From positions 32,297,848 through 32,361,847 of the forward strand of contig JACSVZ010000006.1 in the NCBI GenBank assembly GCA_014706295.1: DNA of 64,000 nucleotides, written 5' to 3'. The notes beneath the pieces are model-generated. The model worked only from the letters and a program-made list of their open reading frames with translations. It had not been told where the DNA came from and made no database searches. Source of the stretch: Lycocorax pyrrhopterus obiensis (Eukaryota > Chordata > Aves > Passeriformes > Paradisaeidae). The position numbers and the translations under genes were made by a program. Positions 14,301-56,683 of the stretch are shown here, one piece after another. Every line of letters starts with the position of its first letter. Within the stretch, counting starts at the first letter, position 1.

Positions 14301-17029
14301 TCAGACATTCCCTCATGTAGTTCATCTTAAACAAAGTCATAAGGACTTCATATAGCCACCATGAACTCCTGCATTCTCCACAAACGTATTCCTGGTACTC
14401 ACCTTTAGCCATCAGGAATTCATTACAGATGGACTGACAACTAATGCAAAACATCATTGAAGAATATCTGCTCTAGGTGAAAATATGTTGGAATAAGGTA
14501 TTTTATCTGGTCAACAGCTACTCATTAAGGATGTCTGCAGTCATTGAGATCACTTATCCTTTCCAAAGGAACAGGTGAGTTTCCTTTGGCATATTGCTGT
14601 CACCTGGTATACCTCTGAGAAAAAAAACATGGAGCTACAGAGGTCTACAGAGCACTGCTGAGCTGCCATTCCTCTTTGTTACTGCGATACTTGCGACCTG
14701 AAAAGTTGTAGCACAAAAAAACAAACAAACAAAAGGGAGGGAAGGAAAAAAATAAAATAAAAAAAAAAAGAATAACACATTTTTGTGCATTTCAAAAAGC
14801 AGATGACAGCATTATTATGAGAAAGTATTAAAGGTTGTCAGATTGATATTGCGTATACTCTTTAGCCTACACAGTTTGAGTATTGGCAGACAAGTATTTT
14901 GGATGGTCTCCTGATGATTCTTATTTAGAGAGCTTCAGCCTCTGTTTTTGTAGTGAAGCAATTCCCTTTTTTCCTTCAGCAACTCTTTTCCAGCTGTCTT
15001 CATTCCTTTCCCATGGGGACAGAAACACACTTGAATGCCAAGAATCTTTCTCTTTTTATCCCTGTTTTCTATTTTTTTCTTTCTCAGTCCCTTATTTAGG
15101 TCTCTAGGTTTTTGACAGCATGTCTGAGGTTTGCTGTTATTTTAAACCAACTGCGGATTAAACAGAGTGCGAAAAGGACATCGGCTCCCACCTTTATCTC
15201 CTGTTCTGCTTCTGCAGTGTTGGCAAAAATCCCAGCATGCTGATATGCCTTCCCTCTCACCCTTGGCCCAATTCCCCCAACGCACACCAGACTTTTCCTG
15301 TTGGCTTCTCTGAATAGCCGTGTCCTGCACTAAGGACTCCCAATGCACGAGACCTTTGGCACTGTACACCCCCAGTGACTCAAGTCCCTGTCACCAGGAG
15401 CCCACTTTGGGGCAGAGGGAAGGCAGACCCTCTCTTTCCCCAGATGTACCTGCAACAGCAGCATTACCTCTACCCTACTGTTAAGTTAGGAGTCTTTTCA
15501 TCCCTTCTCTGAATTCTGATTCTTTAACAATAAACAAACTAACTAAATCAACTCCCCAACCTTTGAATACAGCTTTGGGATTTCAGGTTTGTTGACTGCA
15601 GTCAGCTTAGCACTGCACACCTTGACTCCAGACACAGATAGGAGTATAAGCTTATAGAGTGGACTTACATTTTTTTCTCAGTATTATTTATAAAAAAAGC
15701 ATAAAAAAATTAAAGACAAAAGTAATTTTCAGCAGCTTGATTCTTTTCTCCCGTAAATTTGATGCTTAATTTTTAAGTTTCATGACCTCATTTACTTGCA
15801 GAGCCGCTCCTGCTGTTTACCTCCCAGTGTGGTGTAGGGCAATTATGAATAGCACTCTGGAACATATTTTCAGCAATTATGGTAAAGTAGATTATTAGGA
15901 AACAAGTTCATAAAGTTTGGCAAAGATGGTGCTACTACTCTACTCTCCCTTCTGATGCAGTGTGAAATGCTGCTTCTCACTATAGGAAAGTAATTAATTT
16001 TTGCCTCCTGTTTCTCACACTAGTATTAATTTTAGCCATGAAATATGTTTGCTACCTGACACAAAGTAACAAGAAATGATAAAAGGAAATAAGGAGAAAT
16101 AGGAAAAGGATAAAGTTGTTTCTTTAATCAAGGAGATTTAGGTATTTGGAAATAAAAATATATTGTGTTACAGACCAATGACATGATGTCTCTAAAGGGG
16201 TAAATCCTTTTTTTGATTTCCTGGATGTTCTTCCTCCAGAGAGGTAGACCCTCATTATCGTTCTTATCACAAAATTTTTCACAGCAATTAGAATAATGTA
16301 AGTGAAAGCTCATTGGGAGCAATGGGTTAAAAGTGGAAGAATGCCGGGGATTGTAAACACACTCAAGTGACCTTGCAGCTGGGAATGCAAAAAGTCTGGA
16401 CAGTAGCAACGTAGAAAAATATGTATTTTATGCCCTATGCTGTTCACGTTCTGTATGCCTTGAGAACATCTGTGTATAGATAACATAGGTGTTTGGTAGC
16501 TTGGAGGCACCCTAAGAGACAGGCGTGAGCTCCCTGCCTCGGTCCTGAGAAGACCAAAGCCCAGTGAAGATCACAGCACGATGGTAAAGCACTCATGTGC
16601 AAACCCTTGGCAGACCGCTGGGAACAGCAGGACGGGATCTTCGAGCATGAACTGGGCTTGGCGGTGTCTGCATCTGCATGTGTCCCGCTGCCAAGACCTC
16701 TGCGTTTGTTTCCTTGGTTAGTACTGACACTTTTTTGGTTAATTCCCTAAGGAAACTAGGTTTATGCAACTGTGTAGGCATCTCCATGCCTCAGCTCCCC
16801 TTCCCCCAGCCCTTTAGTAAGCTTTTAAGTGGTTCGCCCATTTTAACTACATTCAGACAAGGGAGAGAAATTTCTTTTTGCTATGTCACAACCTCCTAAG
16901 ACAAGAAGTAGTTCCCCGATCCCAGGTCCATACATGTCCTGCAACCTCATCCACTCCCATTTTATGCTAGCAAGGACAGAAGTCCATGTCTCAGCTGTAT
17001 TTTTTCCTGCCAAATCAGTGATCACAGAG
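11356..17029. other. Intergenic, KLKB1 3' flank
   Basis: No second KLKB1/F11-type gene, and no other coding exon, was recognised here. An A/C-rich G-poor tract lies near 12838-12902. A possible relict CR1 3' end is near 13440-13500. GC-richer patches at 15150-15440 and 16500-16700 are unclassified. Confidence 0.5.
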
Positions 17030-17054
17030 TTTATTGTTATTACTGTTTTTTATT
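17030..17054 (-). terminator. KLKB1: Candidate polyadenylation signals of KLKB1
   Basis: Two minus-strand AATAAA hexamers (plus-strand tttatt at 17030-17035 and 17049-17054) lie about 175-200 nt beyond the KLKB1 stop codon. That is a plausible 3' UTR length. The region is AT-rich, so chance occurrence is possible. Confidence 0.4.
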
Positions 17055-17227
17055 TAGTGATAGGAAAACTCTTTCGTTTCTGCTTTTCTGCATTTTAAAA
17101 CATTTTACACTCCAGGCTAACAAAAAACACCATTTACAAAACACTAATACGCTTTATCACATTATCACATTACTCTGAGGGTTGATATTCCACAGCATCA
17201 TGTTGAGTGAGTCAGTTAATGCTCATA

Positions 17228-32212
<14,985 letters not shown>

Positions 32213-32213
32213 C

Positions 32214-35200
32214 CTAAAAACCACAAAATTGTTCTTTAGAATATGTTTAATAAAGAGTGTATAATTAGTTTTATAAAGCACTGCTAAGCCTAACACTGAT
32301 TTACACTTCTACTGTTTCACCATTAATTCAAAATTACATTGAAAATTACGATTGCAGCTGTGATATACTGTTTTGGCATATCTTTTAACAGCAGAATATT
32401 CATTCTTGCTTAGACTGGGAACAATATTCCATTGAAATGACATTACTAGTACTGACTCTCCAGATAGTTTAGCAGACACTTATCAAGATAGCAAACAAAT
32501 GACTCACTCACTACTTCATATGCTATATGAATTCTAAACTATTTTTCACATGCAAAAACTTAAGCTGTGAAATAAATTAACCACAAAACACAAGCCATAA
32601 ATACTCAAACTTACACTGTCTTGTTGCTATGAAAACCTTTCACTGAATACCAGTTGCAATAATGATTACATACCTGAACACATAGTAGGTCTGTATGCAT
32701 GGATAAGGTTTGCACTCTACTAAAAAAAAAAAAAAAGTCAACACTTTGTGTTAAATATTACTGCCTGCAATGCTAACTCGTCTTTAATATTTACTTTGAA
32801 TGAGTGCTCTTTTTGTCAATATTGTTACTGACCTTGGGACACATTGTCAGAACATCCATCATCCACAACTGCGCTGGAATTGATCCTGTGTAACTACACA
32901 CATGCAGCATAGTCTCTCTTCTCCCCTATAAAATGATGATAATATTTTAAACCCCTGGAAAAATTTTCACCTTTACATCAAATTGCAGAATTTTCATCGT
33001 TCCTGAAAGCAATCACAAAACCTACCCATATCTGAATATTTACAAACAAAGCAAGCTGAACTTACCATTTTTTGTGTTGCTCAGCATGTACTAGCGTTCA
33101 ATTAAAATAATTATTTTGCCTCTGTGTGTGTGTGTGTGTGCATTTCAATTGGTGGGACAAAGAGATTTGAACTTTTGGCCAAGAACTTCGTTTCTTCACT
33201 TTTTGTTTCTCATCTCGGCTTTCCATTTCAGATATTGGGCAGCTATTGCAGTCTGTTACTGTTTAAAAAAAAACACAAGCAAACAAACAAAAAGAAAAAA
33301 AAATCTCCAATCATGCACTTTTGGAAAAATAGGGTATGCCATTCAAAAAAGCAGAAAAACAGAGCAGATTGACCATAAATTTTACCAAGATCACAAGATA
33401 GTGTGTATCATTCATGCAACATGTATTCATATCCACATTCATCAGAAGCTTTTGTAAGATTTCACTTCCATAATCCATTATCTATATATTAGATTTTTTT
33501 TCTCAGGAAGGGGCATCTTCTGGTGATGGCTGTTTGTTTCAGAAGCAAACTAGTGGGGGAAAAAACCCAAACTTCCTTAAAGTGGCAGTTCTCAAATTTA
33601 GATATCACACTCTTTCTAAAAGCAAACATCATTTTAATTACATTCGTAAGGGCATCAGTTGGATTTGATGGTGAGGCTCAGAAACAAGGCAGAAATGCTA
33701 TTCAAAGAGAATCATAATGAGCATACTCACTTTGGAAAATAAATGCATTTTCTTTCACTAGGCCTGCTAGTCACATGACATGCTCCCATTTACACTTCCG
33801 TGCTGTTGCTTAAACCAACAAAAATGTACTTGTGTACAGGGAAAAAAATGTATTAGGGACTCTATGTTGATGAGTGAGTTATTGTTTATTATAGGACATA
33901 TTTATTATAGGAGAAATTACAAAATATGCTGAGAAAAATTCTCAGCTGGTATAAGTTTCCTGAGCCTCTCTGAAGTCCAGAGATTATATGATTTAAACTA
34001 GAAGAGTTAGAAATCTAAAGTGCATAGAATGCCAAAACAATCTAATGCTCCTTAGGCTCATAAGGGCTCCACATATAAGGTTACTGTTGGTCTTAATTCC
34101 CTCATTGTATCAATTTAGCTATCAATATTCTAAATATTAGCTAAATCAAGATGTTGTATTTAGGTAATTCAGTAATTCAGATAGCAGAAATAAAAGTAGG
34201 GCTCATCAAAACATTTTTATAAATGGAAACATTTTTGACAATCCAAGTTCAAAATTTATTTGAATCATCTAAAACACAATGGAGAGCTTGCTTCTGTTTG
34301 ACTCTGCTTCATTTTGACTTGGTAGTTAAAAGAACCAAAACCTGCTTCAGCCTAAGCAAGTTTTGGTTTAAGATGCCATCTTCCTGGCAGTGCAATTGCC
34401 TGCTCACTTGATACGGCTTTCTGTTGATTTCCTCTGTGATCCATGCGCAAATCTCTTTCATCCACAAAGGTGTCAGGACTTACTGAACTGTTTCACCTCA
34501 GGAAATGAATGACTGGACTCTAGCCTGATTTAGGTTCTAATTCTGCCTGGCAGAACCAAATCCCACATTTCTTATGGCAATCTTATTCAAAAAACAGCTT
34601 CAACATGGAAGAGTATCTACTCTGTGATGAGACAACACCTGCTGGTTGTGATGTGGAGCAAGAGGAGAAGTTTCTCAGAGGAAATGAGGGAAGGAAGGCA
34701 CCAGTATGGTGGAAAAAACCCACATTCCCATTTTGATTTGGCTTTGTGGACACCCTTCCATCTGAATGAGGATACTGTAATAATTTAATGAACCTGAACG
34801 CTCCAGTAGGAAAAAGCAACCAACCAAAAAATATGCCGAAGAACTTCATGGCTATCATTATGTATATGACAAAGGATAGAGAGAAATAAAATATCAAGTG
34901 CTGCTAAAACAAACTCTAAATCTAAATCTTGATCTTTTCTTCTTACAATCAACAATCTACAGCTTTTTCATCTGAGTCACAATGCCATTATCTGAGTGAA
35001 GAATCCACTATCTCACTAGGGCAGAATCTTCTGTTTGTCTTGATACCATCAAAATGTCTGCAAAAAGATGGATAGAATAATTTACTGATTTGTGAAAAGT
35101 GCAGCATTGTGTATTGTATCAAAATAAAGCAGTTTACTAGTTCCATATCCCGCAATTACATGTCAACAATAGTCTTCCTGGAAATGCAGCCCAGAAAAAA

Positions 35201-38200
35201 CTGCAAGTCAGATGCCAAATAAGAAATCAATGCAAACCAAATTCAGCATCATATTAAAAAATAGAAGACAGTTGCGAATATTAAACAACAAACAGCTACT
35301 AAGTTTGTTATTTCAGACGTCTTCTTCGATTTTTCTCTTACAATCAGACTTGCCATTTTTTTTTATAGATGGAGAATCACATTACTGCCCAAGGCCTTAC
35401 CTTCTGTAGTTAAAGCACCTGATGCTGGTTATCATTAGATATTAGAGAAGACAGAATGTTTCAGCACATACTGAAGGGTCCCAATATCTTGATCAAGGCT
35501 TGTAAACTGTCCAACAGTAACCCTTGAGCAAGTTGTATGTATCCCTCAATTACTAGCCTGGAGGGAAGTCATTTGAGCATATGCCAAATGCTAACTGAGT
35601 CTTTTGCTAACTGATAACTTTTGCCTTTCTTTGCTCAAAACGTTCTGCAATTTCAATGAACACTTTATATCTCCACAAGTTATTCCAGGCATCGAATAGA
35701 AAAGTCCATTTGTTGAACAAAAGATGGAGTTACACTTAGCAGAGTATACCTAAGATACTCCCGTTTTAAGAAGAATCTCAGATGTACATATTTTTTTGGT
35801 TTAGAAAGTGAGTTAACTTAGTTTTTAATCTTTTAATCCATGCAGACCATTAAGGTCATCTTCTAAATATGACCTGACTATAAACTGAGGTACTTCTATA
35901 CTGGGAGTTTTGCCAGAGAGTGGCACCAGTACTCTTCCAGGAAGAAAATTGGGGTAGGATTCTCCAAAGGCTCTTTGAGTCTTTTAGCTGCTGGAAGAGG
36001 AGATGATATGTGAGATAAAATACGGAAATAAGATCTGTTTGTAGCAGTGTATTAACATTTAAATATATGAGGTTTTGTCTTTTACAACATGAGGACTAGA
36101 TTCAGGAAGGCAGGTGGACATGCAGTAAGCACCAGTATTCCACCTCCTGCATGTGTCCCAAACACGCAGCTTTCAGAGGCCAAAAAGCAGTTTGTGTCAA
36201 GGTGGCTGGAAACTTCTACTGCCTCTGAGGCACCTGCAGGTGCTCTCAAGCAGAACCTCCCACCAGAGGGAGGTCACACATTGTTTGTTGTCAGTGTACC
36301 TCCTAACAGCTGTAAACCATGATCCAGAAACACTCACACACTCTGTTATCCCAGTAGAAAGCTGTGTCCTTTCTGACACCATACAAAAGAGATCTTTACA
36401 GAAGGTTTAATATTTTGGTTTAGAATTCAGCTGCTACCTTAATATCATCAGCAGACACCTAAAACTCAGGAACAAAATCAAAACCAGCTACTATGCACAT
36501 GCAGTTTTTATTACACAATATTTTATTGTCCCATTGTTTTATCAGGAAACCCGGCAAGGCTGCGCTGCATTCCTCAGTCCTACAGGAAACCTCCCCCAAG
36601 CCCCAAAACAAACAAACAAAACCCCACACAAAACTAACAAAAAAAACCCCACACCCAGAGAGTTGTTGGTAATGAACTACCAACAATTACACACCACATG
36701 ATTTAACCTAATAAAAGCACACTACACAATGCTAGGTATTTAACATCTACCCTGCAGGCACAAAGTTCCCTGTATGTTCAGTACTGTTTTCCTCAATATT
36801 TATTTCCTTAGCAGCCTCAGATTGCTTCAGAATCAATTTTCACAACAGAAGATAAGAGATCACTGCCATTTCAGAACACAAAGATTACAGGATTACATCA
36901 GTGCTCATCTTGGCAGAGACACTTTGTGCATCACTAAATAGGGACTTTTCACATTGGCAACCCTGTGCCAGCATTTGAGCCCATACACTTTTCATAATGA
37001 GTTTCTTGTTATAGTTTTATCCAGTCTTTGTCTCAATTATTTTCTTGTTCATTTTGGACAGTATAAGGAAATTATATGAGATATACACACATTAGGTGAG
37101 AAGAGCATGATACCAAAGCAAAGTGCAAGAAAAAATATTGGTCAGTGTAGATAGAAGTCATAAATATTATCTTATGGAAAAAAATGTTATCATTTGGTCT
37201 GTCTTACAAACTGTTTCCACAAAACAGACCCCCAAAACAGAAAAGGAAGTAATATTAGTTTTTATTTGTCTTGAAAGTCCTCAACTTAAGGACATAGCTT
37301 AAGACATGAGGTACCTCTCCAGGTTTCAACTACATGCCAAATCTCCTGGGAAAACATATTCTGGATGCAAATCTTGTTTACCTTGAAAGTTCACGCTGCC
37401 AAGTACCCAAAAGCATGAAATAATTCCTTAACTTAGAGTCTCTTTGGAAAACATGTGTCATTTGTATTATGTACATTAATATATGAAGGTGATCTCAAAA
37501 GTTATCTCATTATAAAGAAGACAATGTTTACATTCAGCCCTGGAAACTGAAATTCTTGTTATTATACAGCAATGAAACCTATCTTTGAAAAAGAAGGCTG
37601 AAGAATGCAAGTATTACTATTGTTAAAGACTTTTTTTCTTAATGGTAAAATAAAGGTAGCAATTATAGACTATTTGTCAAGGTCTGCCATTTCATTTATG
37701 TAAACTAATCAGTTAAATACTTTCTTTTTAGAAGATCCTCCAAATATGGTAAAAACTAGGCTTATCATTATTAAATTATAAAGAATTTGTCAGGTTCAAG
37801 GAAACCTCTAATTTACTTGTAAAAAATAGAAATTATTTTCTCTTTATTATGATATTCTGAAAAGTACAGCAGTATCCCAGGTATTAAATTACTAAGTGTG
37901 GTTAAAATGGCACATGGAAACATACAAAAGAAAGAATCTGTAAATGTCAGCAAAACCAGTAAAGACAGATTACTCCTTTCTTACTTTGTAACACATTAAT
38001 CATTAGAGTGGACCAGTCCATATTAGTTGTATCAGCTCTGACTTCCAGTTTTTCACCCAGTTCCCCTCTGCAGGTTGCCCACAGCCCAAGAACAACCGGA
38101 AGGCAACAACACACCAAAAGGCCTCACCACCAAGTGGCAAGAACAACTAAAGACACGAGTGTGGTTATCGGTGGGCACCCCTCTCTGTACAGTGCCAGGC

Positions 38201-39207
38201 ATCGTGCTGGAGCAACACATACCAGCCAAAAGGAGCCCCAAAGCATAGGGCACAAGTAAAGGCCAGACCAGCTAGAGGATCTCAGCTTGGTTTAGCACCA
38301 GCTTTTTCTTCAGAGCTTGCAAAAATCATGGAGAGTCCGTTCTCCAGATGTACAGCCTGTAGCAGATTTTGACCTGTCCTGAAGGTACAATCAGTCAGAA
38401 ACTTCGCAGGCACTTCATTCCATCACTGTAATTCCTCTTCAACATCAATTATCAAAAAACTCTGTATGTTGCCTTCAGGGCAATAGAAGGCAAGAGCACA
38501 CTGGCTCATTGCGTCAGCTTTAGCACAGTAAAATCTAGTTGATTGATCACCGTAGAGGAACTGATGCTAAGAAATAATTATCTATTAGTAATTCACCAGC
38601 ACACAGGCATGCAATTTCAACAGATACAATTTCAGTCCACATTGAGGTATAGCAGAAGTTTATTCTTAAAGGATGTAATAATACACTGCTTCCATCATTA
38701 TGAAACCCTGTGTATAATTTGCACACTGTCTAGTTCCTGCTGTGGTTGTAGAGATTAATGCTTTTGCTACAGTTTTCTAAAAAATAACTCAGAGCACTCC
38801 CTTCTTAAGAACTACTGTAAATGCTTACCAAGGAGGAGGGAAACTATCAGAGATTTTTGCTTGGTCTTTACAGAGGAAGTCATCACCAAAAAAAGAAAAA
38901 ATATTGTGCCAAGAGGAAGAATGATCACTTGTATCTTTCAGAACCAAAGAAACCTGAAAATCTTACAAATACATGAGACTTCCTGTTACCTGGAAAATGC
39001 TATGCCATGTAAGCTGATCACTTCATCACAGACATTGCTGTTGTTATTACCCTAGTTTTAGTTTTTGTGGCACTGTGGCAATAGAATAGTTTCATCTGAG
39101 CAGATAAGGCACTAAAATTTAAGGTTTAAAGACTTCCATTTCAAAGATTACCATGAAGTTCACAAGCACTATAAAAGTAGAGCAATTAGGACTATTACTA
39201 CATCTTC
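32214..39207. other. Intergenic between KLKB1 and CYP4V2
   Basis: It should hold the KLKB1 promoter and any non-coding first exon, but I cannot place them. Visible items are a (GT)n tract near 33122-33140, an A/C-rich G-poor tract at about 36605-36655, and a roughly 50-bp stretch at 38060-38115 also found in CYP4V2 intron 1. No other gene was recognised. Confidence 0.55.
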
Positions 39208-39213
39208 TTTAAT
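39208..39213 (-). terminator. CYP4V2: Candidate polyadenylation signal of CYP4V2 (ATTAAA)
   Basis: The minus-strand ATTAAA hexamer is about 120 nt beyond the CYP4V2 stop. A canonical AATAAA is farther away, at 38659-38664. The choice between them is a guess from sequence. Confidence 0.28.
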
Positions 39214-39331
39214 GAAACAGTAACAAATAATTTTAACAAATTGCTGGACTGACATCAAAATATTTGATTTTAAAGTATGTCTCAGCCTAAATAGATTGAA
39301 AACTTTCGGAAGTAAACTCTTGAAATTCCTT

Positions 39332-52677
<13,346 letters not shown>

Positions 52678-52960
52678 CGCCTCTCAGCCTCCTGCTCTGA
52701 GCCTTGATCCCTGTTGCAGAACTGGCACTGCCTGTCTCCGGCACTGCAGCCGCAGTAAGCCAAGTGCGCAGAAAAGTTGGCCAGAAAGAGCAGGAGGCGG
52801 AGCTGCCACACAGGCCACTGGCGTAGCTCCTTGCCAAGAACACAAAAACCACTCATATGGAGAGGCTGCCTGCTAGCATTTCCTGACGGCAGGCCAGTCA
52901 GAGGGAACAGTGCTGCTTTCCTGCCCTCACTTGGCTTGAGCCAAGTGAGGACTGAGAACC
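52678..52960 (-). promoter_or_regulatory. CYP4V2: CYP4V2 5' flank / probable promoter with palindrome
   Basis: Sequence directly upstream of the CYP4V2 start codon, GC-richer than its surroundings. It contains a 12-bp perfect inverted repeat with a 2-bp centre at 52925-52950 (CCTCACTTGGCT / AGCCAAGTGAGG). The TTGGC...GCCAA halves resemble a nuclear factor I site, but with a 4-bp spacer instead of 5. No TATA box is evident; the transcription start is not located. Confidence 0.45.
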
Positions 52961-55900
52961 TCCTTTGCACGCCTCAGAAGGAAAAGACAAAGCACCATCG
53001 AGAGAAAAAAAGACCTTTTTGCTGACTTGGGATAGATGGGTTTTCTCAACATCATCTTTCTCAACCTGTTCTCAGGTGCTCAACACCATTTTGCCACAGA
53101 GAACTGCTCCAGTGCTGTCCAACATGACGACTGAAGGGCCAGACAGAGAATACCTTTTTTCAGCTGGATTGATGGCTTCAAGGGCTTACAAAAACCAGAG
53201 CCCATACAGACCTCTGATCAACAGCAGCACTGCAAAGCACACTGACACTTCTCAGCTCAAATGGCCTTTACTGATCTCACTGTTGAATGCTCAGGCACTG
53301 GCTAAAGGGTGCCAGTAACACAACTGGCAGCACCAGCACCTGCGCCCCAACTTGTAAAGTGCTTGGGTAGACACAGTACCAAACCCACCATAAACACTGC
53401 TCCCCCTCCTGCCTCGGGAGGATCCAGGGTCTCTTCTCACTGCTGCAGGGCTACCAAGCATCTGTTTCTCAAAGCGGGTGCTCAGAAACCTTTTGGTCAA
53501 ACAGAGTTTTAGTAGAGGCAGCATGGTTCACAGCCAATTCATGGAACTTCACCCCCTGAATAAAGCACAAATGGTATTTATGGCCATAGTCATATTTGAC
53601 CTGTTTGCTTTGTACCAAAAATGACTGCACGGACTGCACAAGCATTTTTAGTAAATCAACAAACAGCATAAACAAAACAACTAAGATAAAAAACACAATC
53701 AGAAAGCTCAGAACATCAGAACTAAGGTTTTTCTGACCCTTGGCATCAAGGGTGGTAAATTTTGGCACTTTGTTCCTGCAATATCCCAGCAGAGACTTTG
53801 TTATAAATGCTGACTGTTATATCTTTCTGCACAGTAAACAGCTGGAAATGAACTTTGCCACTCTTGCTGTTGTTTGTAATGGTTTGTGACAGAAAGCAGC
53901 AGATAGATAACCAGTCTTGCAAACACATAGGCAAGTTACACAATCATCAGTCCCCTCTTTTGTTCAGGTGACATCCTAGGAAGGAAGCAAGCAAGCATGC
54001 AGGATGAAGAGACTCACCTTTTGTCTTTTTAAAATGGAGATCAGCTGAAAAATTATACTCTCATATTTACAAAAAGTCTTGCAGTTTGTTGCCTTTATTG
54101 GACCAATAATTAGATGAAATGACTATTTGTGATTCTGAGTCAAAAATCTGTACTTCTAACTGCTGATTACTCCTTCTACAGCAACAAACACCAAAAACAC
54201 CTGTGAAACACCAAGGAGAAGGTGAAAAGCCATTGGGAAAGCAGTAGGGAACACTGCAAAACAAACATTACAACATCCTGCCAGCAGCTGGCAATGGTGA
54301 TGATGTTAATAAAAGGCAGCAGAAACATTGCAGTGAGACATAAAAGGTATATACTCAAGAAAGAAGAAATGAGAGGTCTAGCATCTTTGAGGCCTAATTA
54401 TGTCACCAAGACTTAGAATCATAACAAACTTTGGAGGATGTCCTCTAGGAAATTAGTTTTCTATCAGACTGTGATTAGCATTTCCTTTTCACCCAGTGAG
54501 CTGTTTGTTCAGTATTGTATTTCTGTGAGCACTCCACTGGTTACTGAAACTTTGCTATTACAAATGCTCATAACAGTGAAAACCCACTTTTATTCAGTCT
54601 CTTGCCTGAGTGGAAGTCTATCTGCCTGTGCTGACAGAAGACACGCAACATGTTAGGCGGCTATGTCGGCCAAGAGACACAATGACAAGACAGGCTTCTG
54701 CTGGTCCCTAGAATGCAGTTTGGATTCTTCAATAAGAAAAATTAATAAAATCATCAATTCCAGCAAGAAAAAAGACACCAAAAAGCACAGCAAGGCTAAA
54801 GTGGATCTGATACAACAGAAGGATAATAGAGAAGTACACAACTCATTCTGAAAAACTGTTTTTTTCTTAAGAAAGGCTTTTCTTAGCAAGAGCTTCTCTC
54901 TTTCTAAACACACACCATCACAATATGATTAACCTTTATGCAGAAAGCTACTCTGAAAAAACAGGCCATTTGTAGTCCACAACAGCCCTCACCTACACAG
55001 AAAAAATATAACACAGATTGTCTCCATTTCAAAATATGTCATCAGCTGGACAGCTGGAGAGCTCAGAGATCTCCCCAGTCCTCAAGAGAGGAATTTTAGG
55101 GCCTGATACTAAATTTCATGCCCAAACTAGGCTACTACAGCTTCATGCCCAAAATCTAGGCTTCCAAGAACAAATCCTGAGGAAGACTCCAGCTTAAAAT
55201 CCTTCTGTGGAGTCTTTCTCACACAGGTAAAGAAGATTAACACCATTTGTGAGACAGAGACCACAGCTGTTTTTCAGAGACAGACCGATTGCTTTGATGC
55301 CACCTCCATCAAGCATACCTTGCTTGGTTTCTGCAACCTAGTGTTCATTATACAGCAACAAGTGCTTTGTTCCACAGCCACCATTTGGGATCCTTCCCTA
55401 CAAGATATTTTGCATGAATGAATTATCCCCAACGGAATACAAAAGCCTGCCTCCTTAGAACCCATCATCTTCCCTACCAGGATAACAACATGTCTTACAA
55501 TAACAGAAATGACTACTCATGACCCAGAAGAGAGACTACTGTTGTAAAGCAATTCTGGTAAGGTATCAGTGATGTTGTTATAACTAATAGACACTAAGTA
55601 GCTGCCAAAGCACCACACCTATATTCATTCATCAACGTGTCAAGGAAAATGCACACTCCCAAGCTGGATGATCACAACTCATCCAAGGTCACAAGTGAAG
55701 ATTCCGCCCACTTCTCTGTGATCTGGCTAGACTCTACATAGCCTCCTCCTTGCTAAACTCCAGCAAGTTTAAAGAAAGCATTTAGCAGCATGCAACACAC
55801 TACATTAAGTGAGCCAGAGGTCATGAAGAATGAATAAACAGGGCAGTTTAAGATCAGGGAGAACTTGTAGGTCACAGAAGCACAGCGCTGCAAATCTGCT

Positions 55901-56014
55901 ACCTGCATTCTTGCAGCATGGAAGATACGGTATCAGTATTTTCTCTACGAGGTTCTTTGTCCACATTTGATGTGCCTGCACATCACAGTCAGAAACGTAC
56001 AGCCTGTTAGAAGG
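52961..56014. other. Intergenic between CYP4V2 and repeat cluster
   Basis: No coding exon of FAM149A or other gene was recognised, and no named repeat. Open frames up to about 117 codons lack splice support. Confidence 0.5.
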
Positions 56015-56579
56015 TGTGGTGGGTTAGCCTTGGCCAGCATTCAGACACCCACCCGTTCACTCCCCTCCCTCAACAGTATGCAAAAGCTTATGGGTCAAAA
56101 TAAAGACTGGAAGATTGCTTATTGGTTACCATCACGGGCAAAACAGGCTCAACTTCGGAAATTCTATTTAATTTGTAGAAAATTAAAAACAGATAATGAG
56201 GAAGTTAGAAACAAAGACAAAAGTTCCTCTCTAGTGCTCCCTCTTCACACTTTTCTCCTGCTCCAGCTCCTGGTTTCTCCACAGACTGCTGAGGAATCTC
56301 TGCTCTGGAGCCTGGAGCACTGCTTCCTTCTCCTTCACTGACCTTGGTGTCTGCACTGCTGTTTCCCCTCTCTTCCTCCCCTCCCCCCCTGCCCTGCCCC
56401 ACTCCACTGTCTGTTTAGCATTTTTTTGTACAGTTATAAATACTTTTTCACAGAAGTGCCACTGCTCAGCTATGCCCTGCAGTGGATCCAGTGTGGAGCC
56501 AGCAGGAACTGTGTTCTCCTCTCTAGCCTTTTCTCAGAGAGGCCACCACAGCAGCAGCCCTGCTGCTGACATGACGACA
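56015..56579 (-). mobile_element. Solo ERV LTR
   Basis: Begins TGTGGTGGGTTAGCCTTGGC and contains 'tcacgggcaaaacaggctca', 'ctgaccttggtgtctgcact' and 'ttcacagaagtgccactgct', all in the order I recall for a common neoavian ERVL-like LTR. Its start edge is the 3' edge of the transcribed strand, hence minus. The right end, near 'gacgaca', is approximate and no target duplication is seen. Confidence 0.75.
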
Positions 56580-56683
56580 CCTAGATGTCAGCTGAAAAGC
56601 CTACCATGAAACAATCACAAGACTGAAAGGGAAAACAGGGGTGAAATGTCCTTCACATCAGCCCCTAGTGAGACCAGAAACAT

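Noticed and set aside
32697..32935. Possible non-coding first exon of KLKB1 near the first coding exon
   Set aside because: Several GT and AG dinucleotides are present, but nothing distinguishes a real exon from sequence alone.
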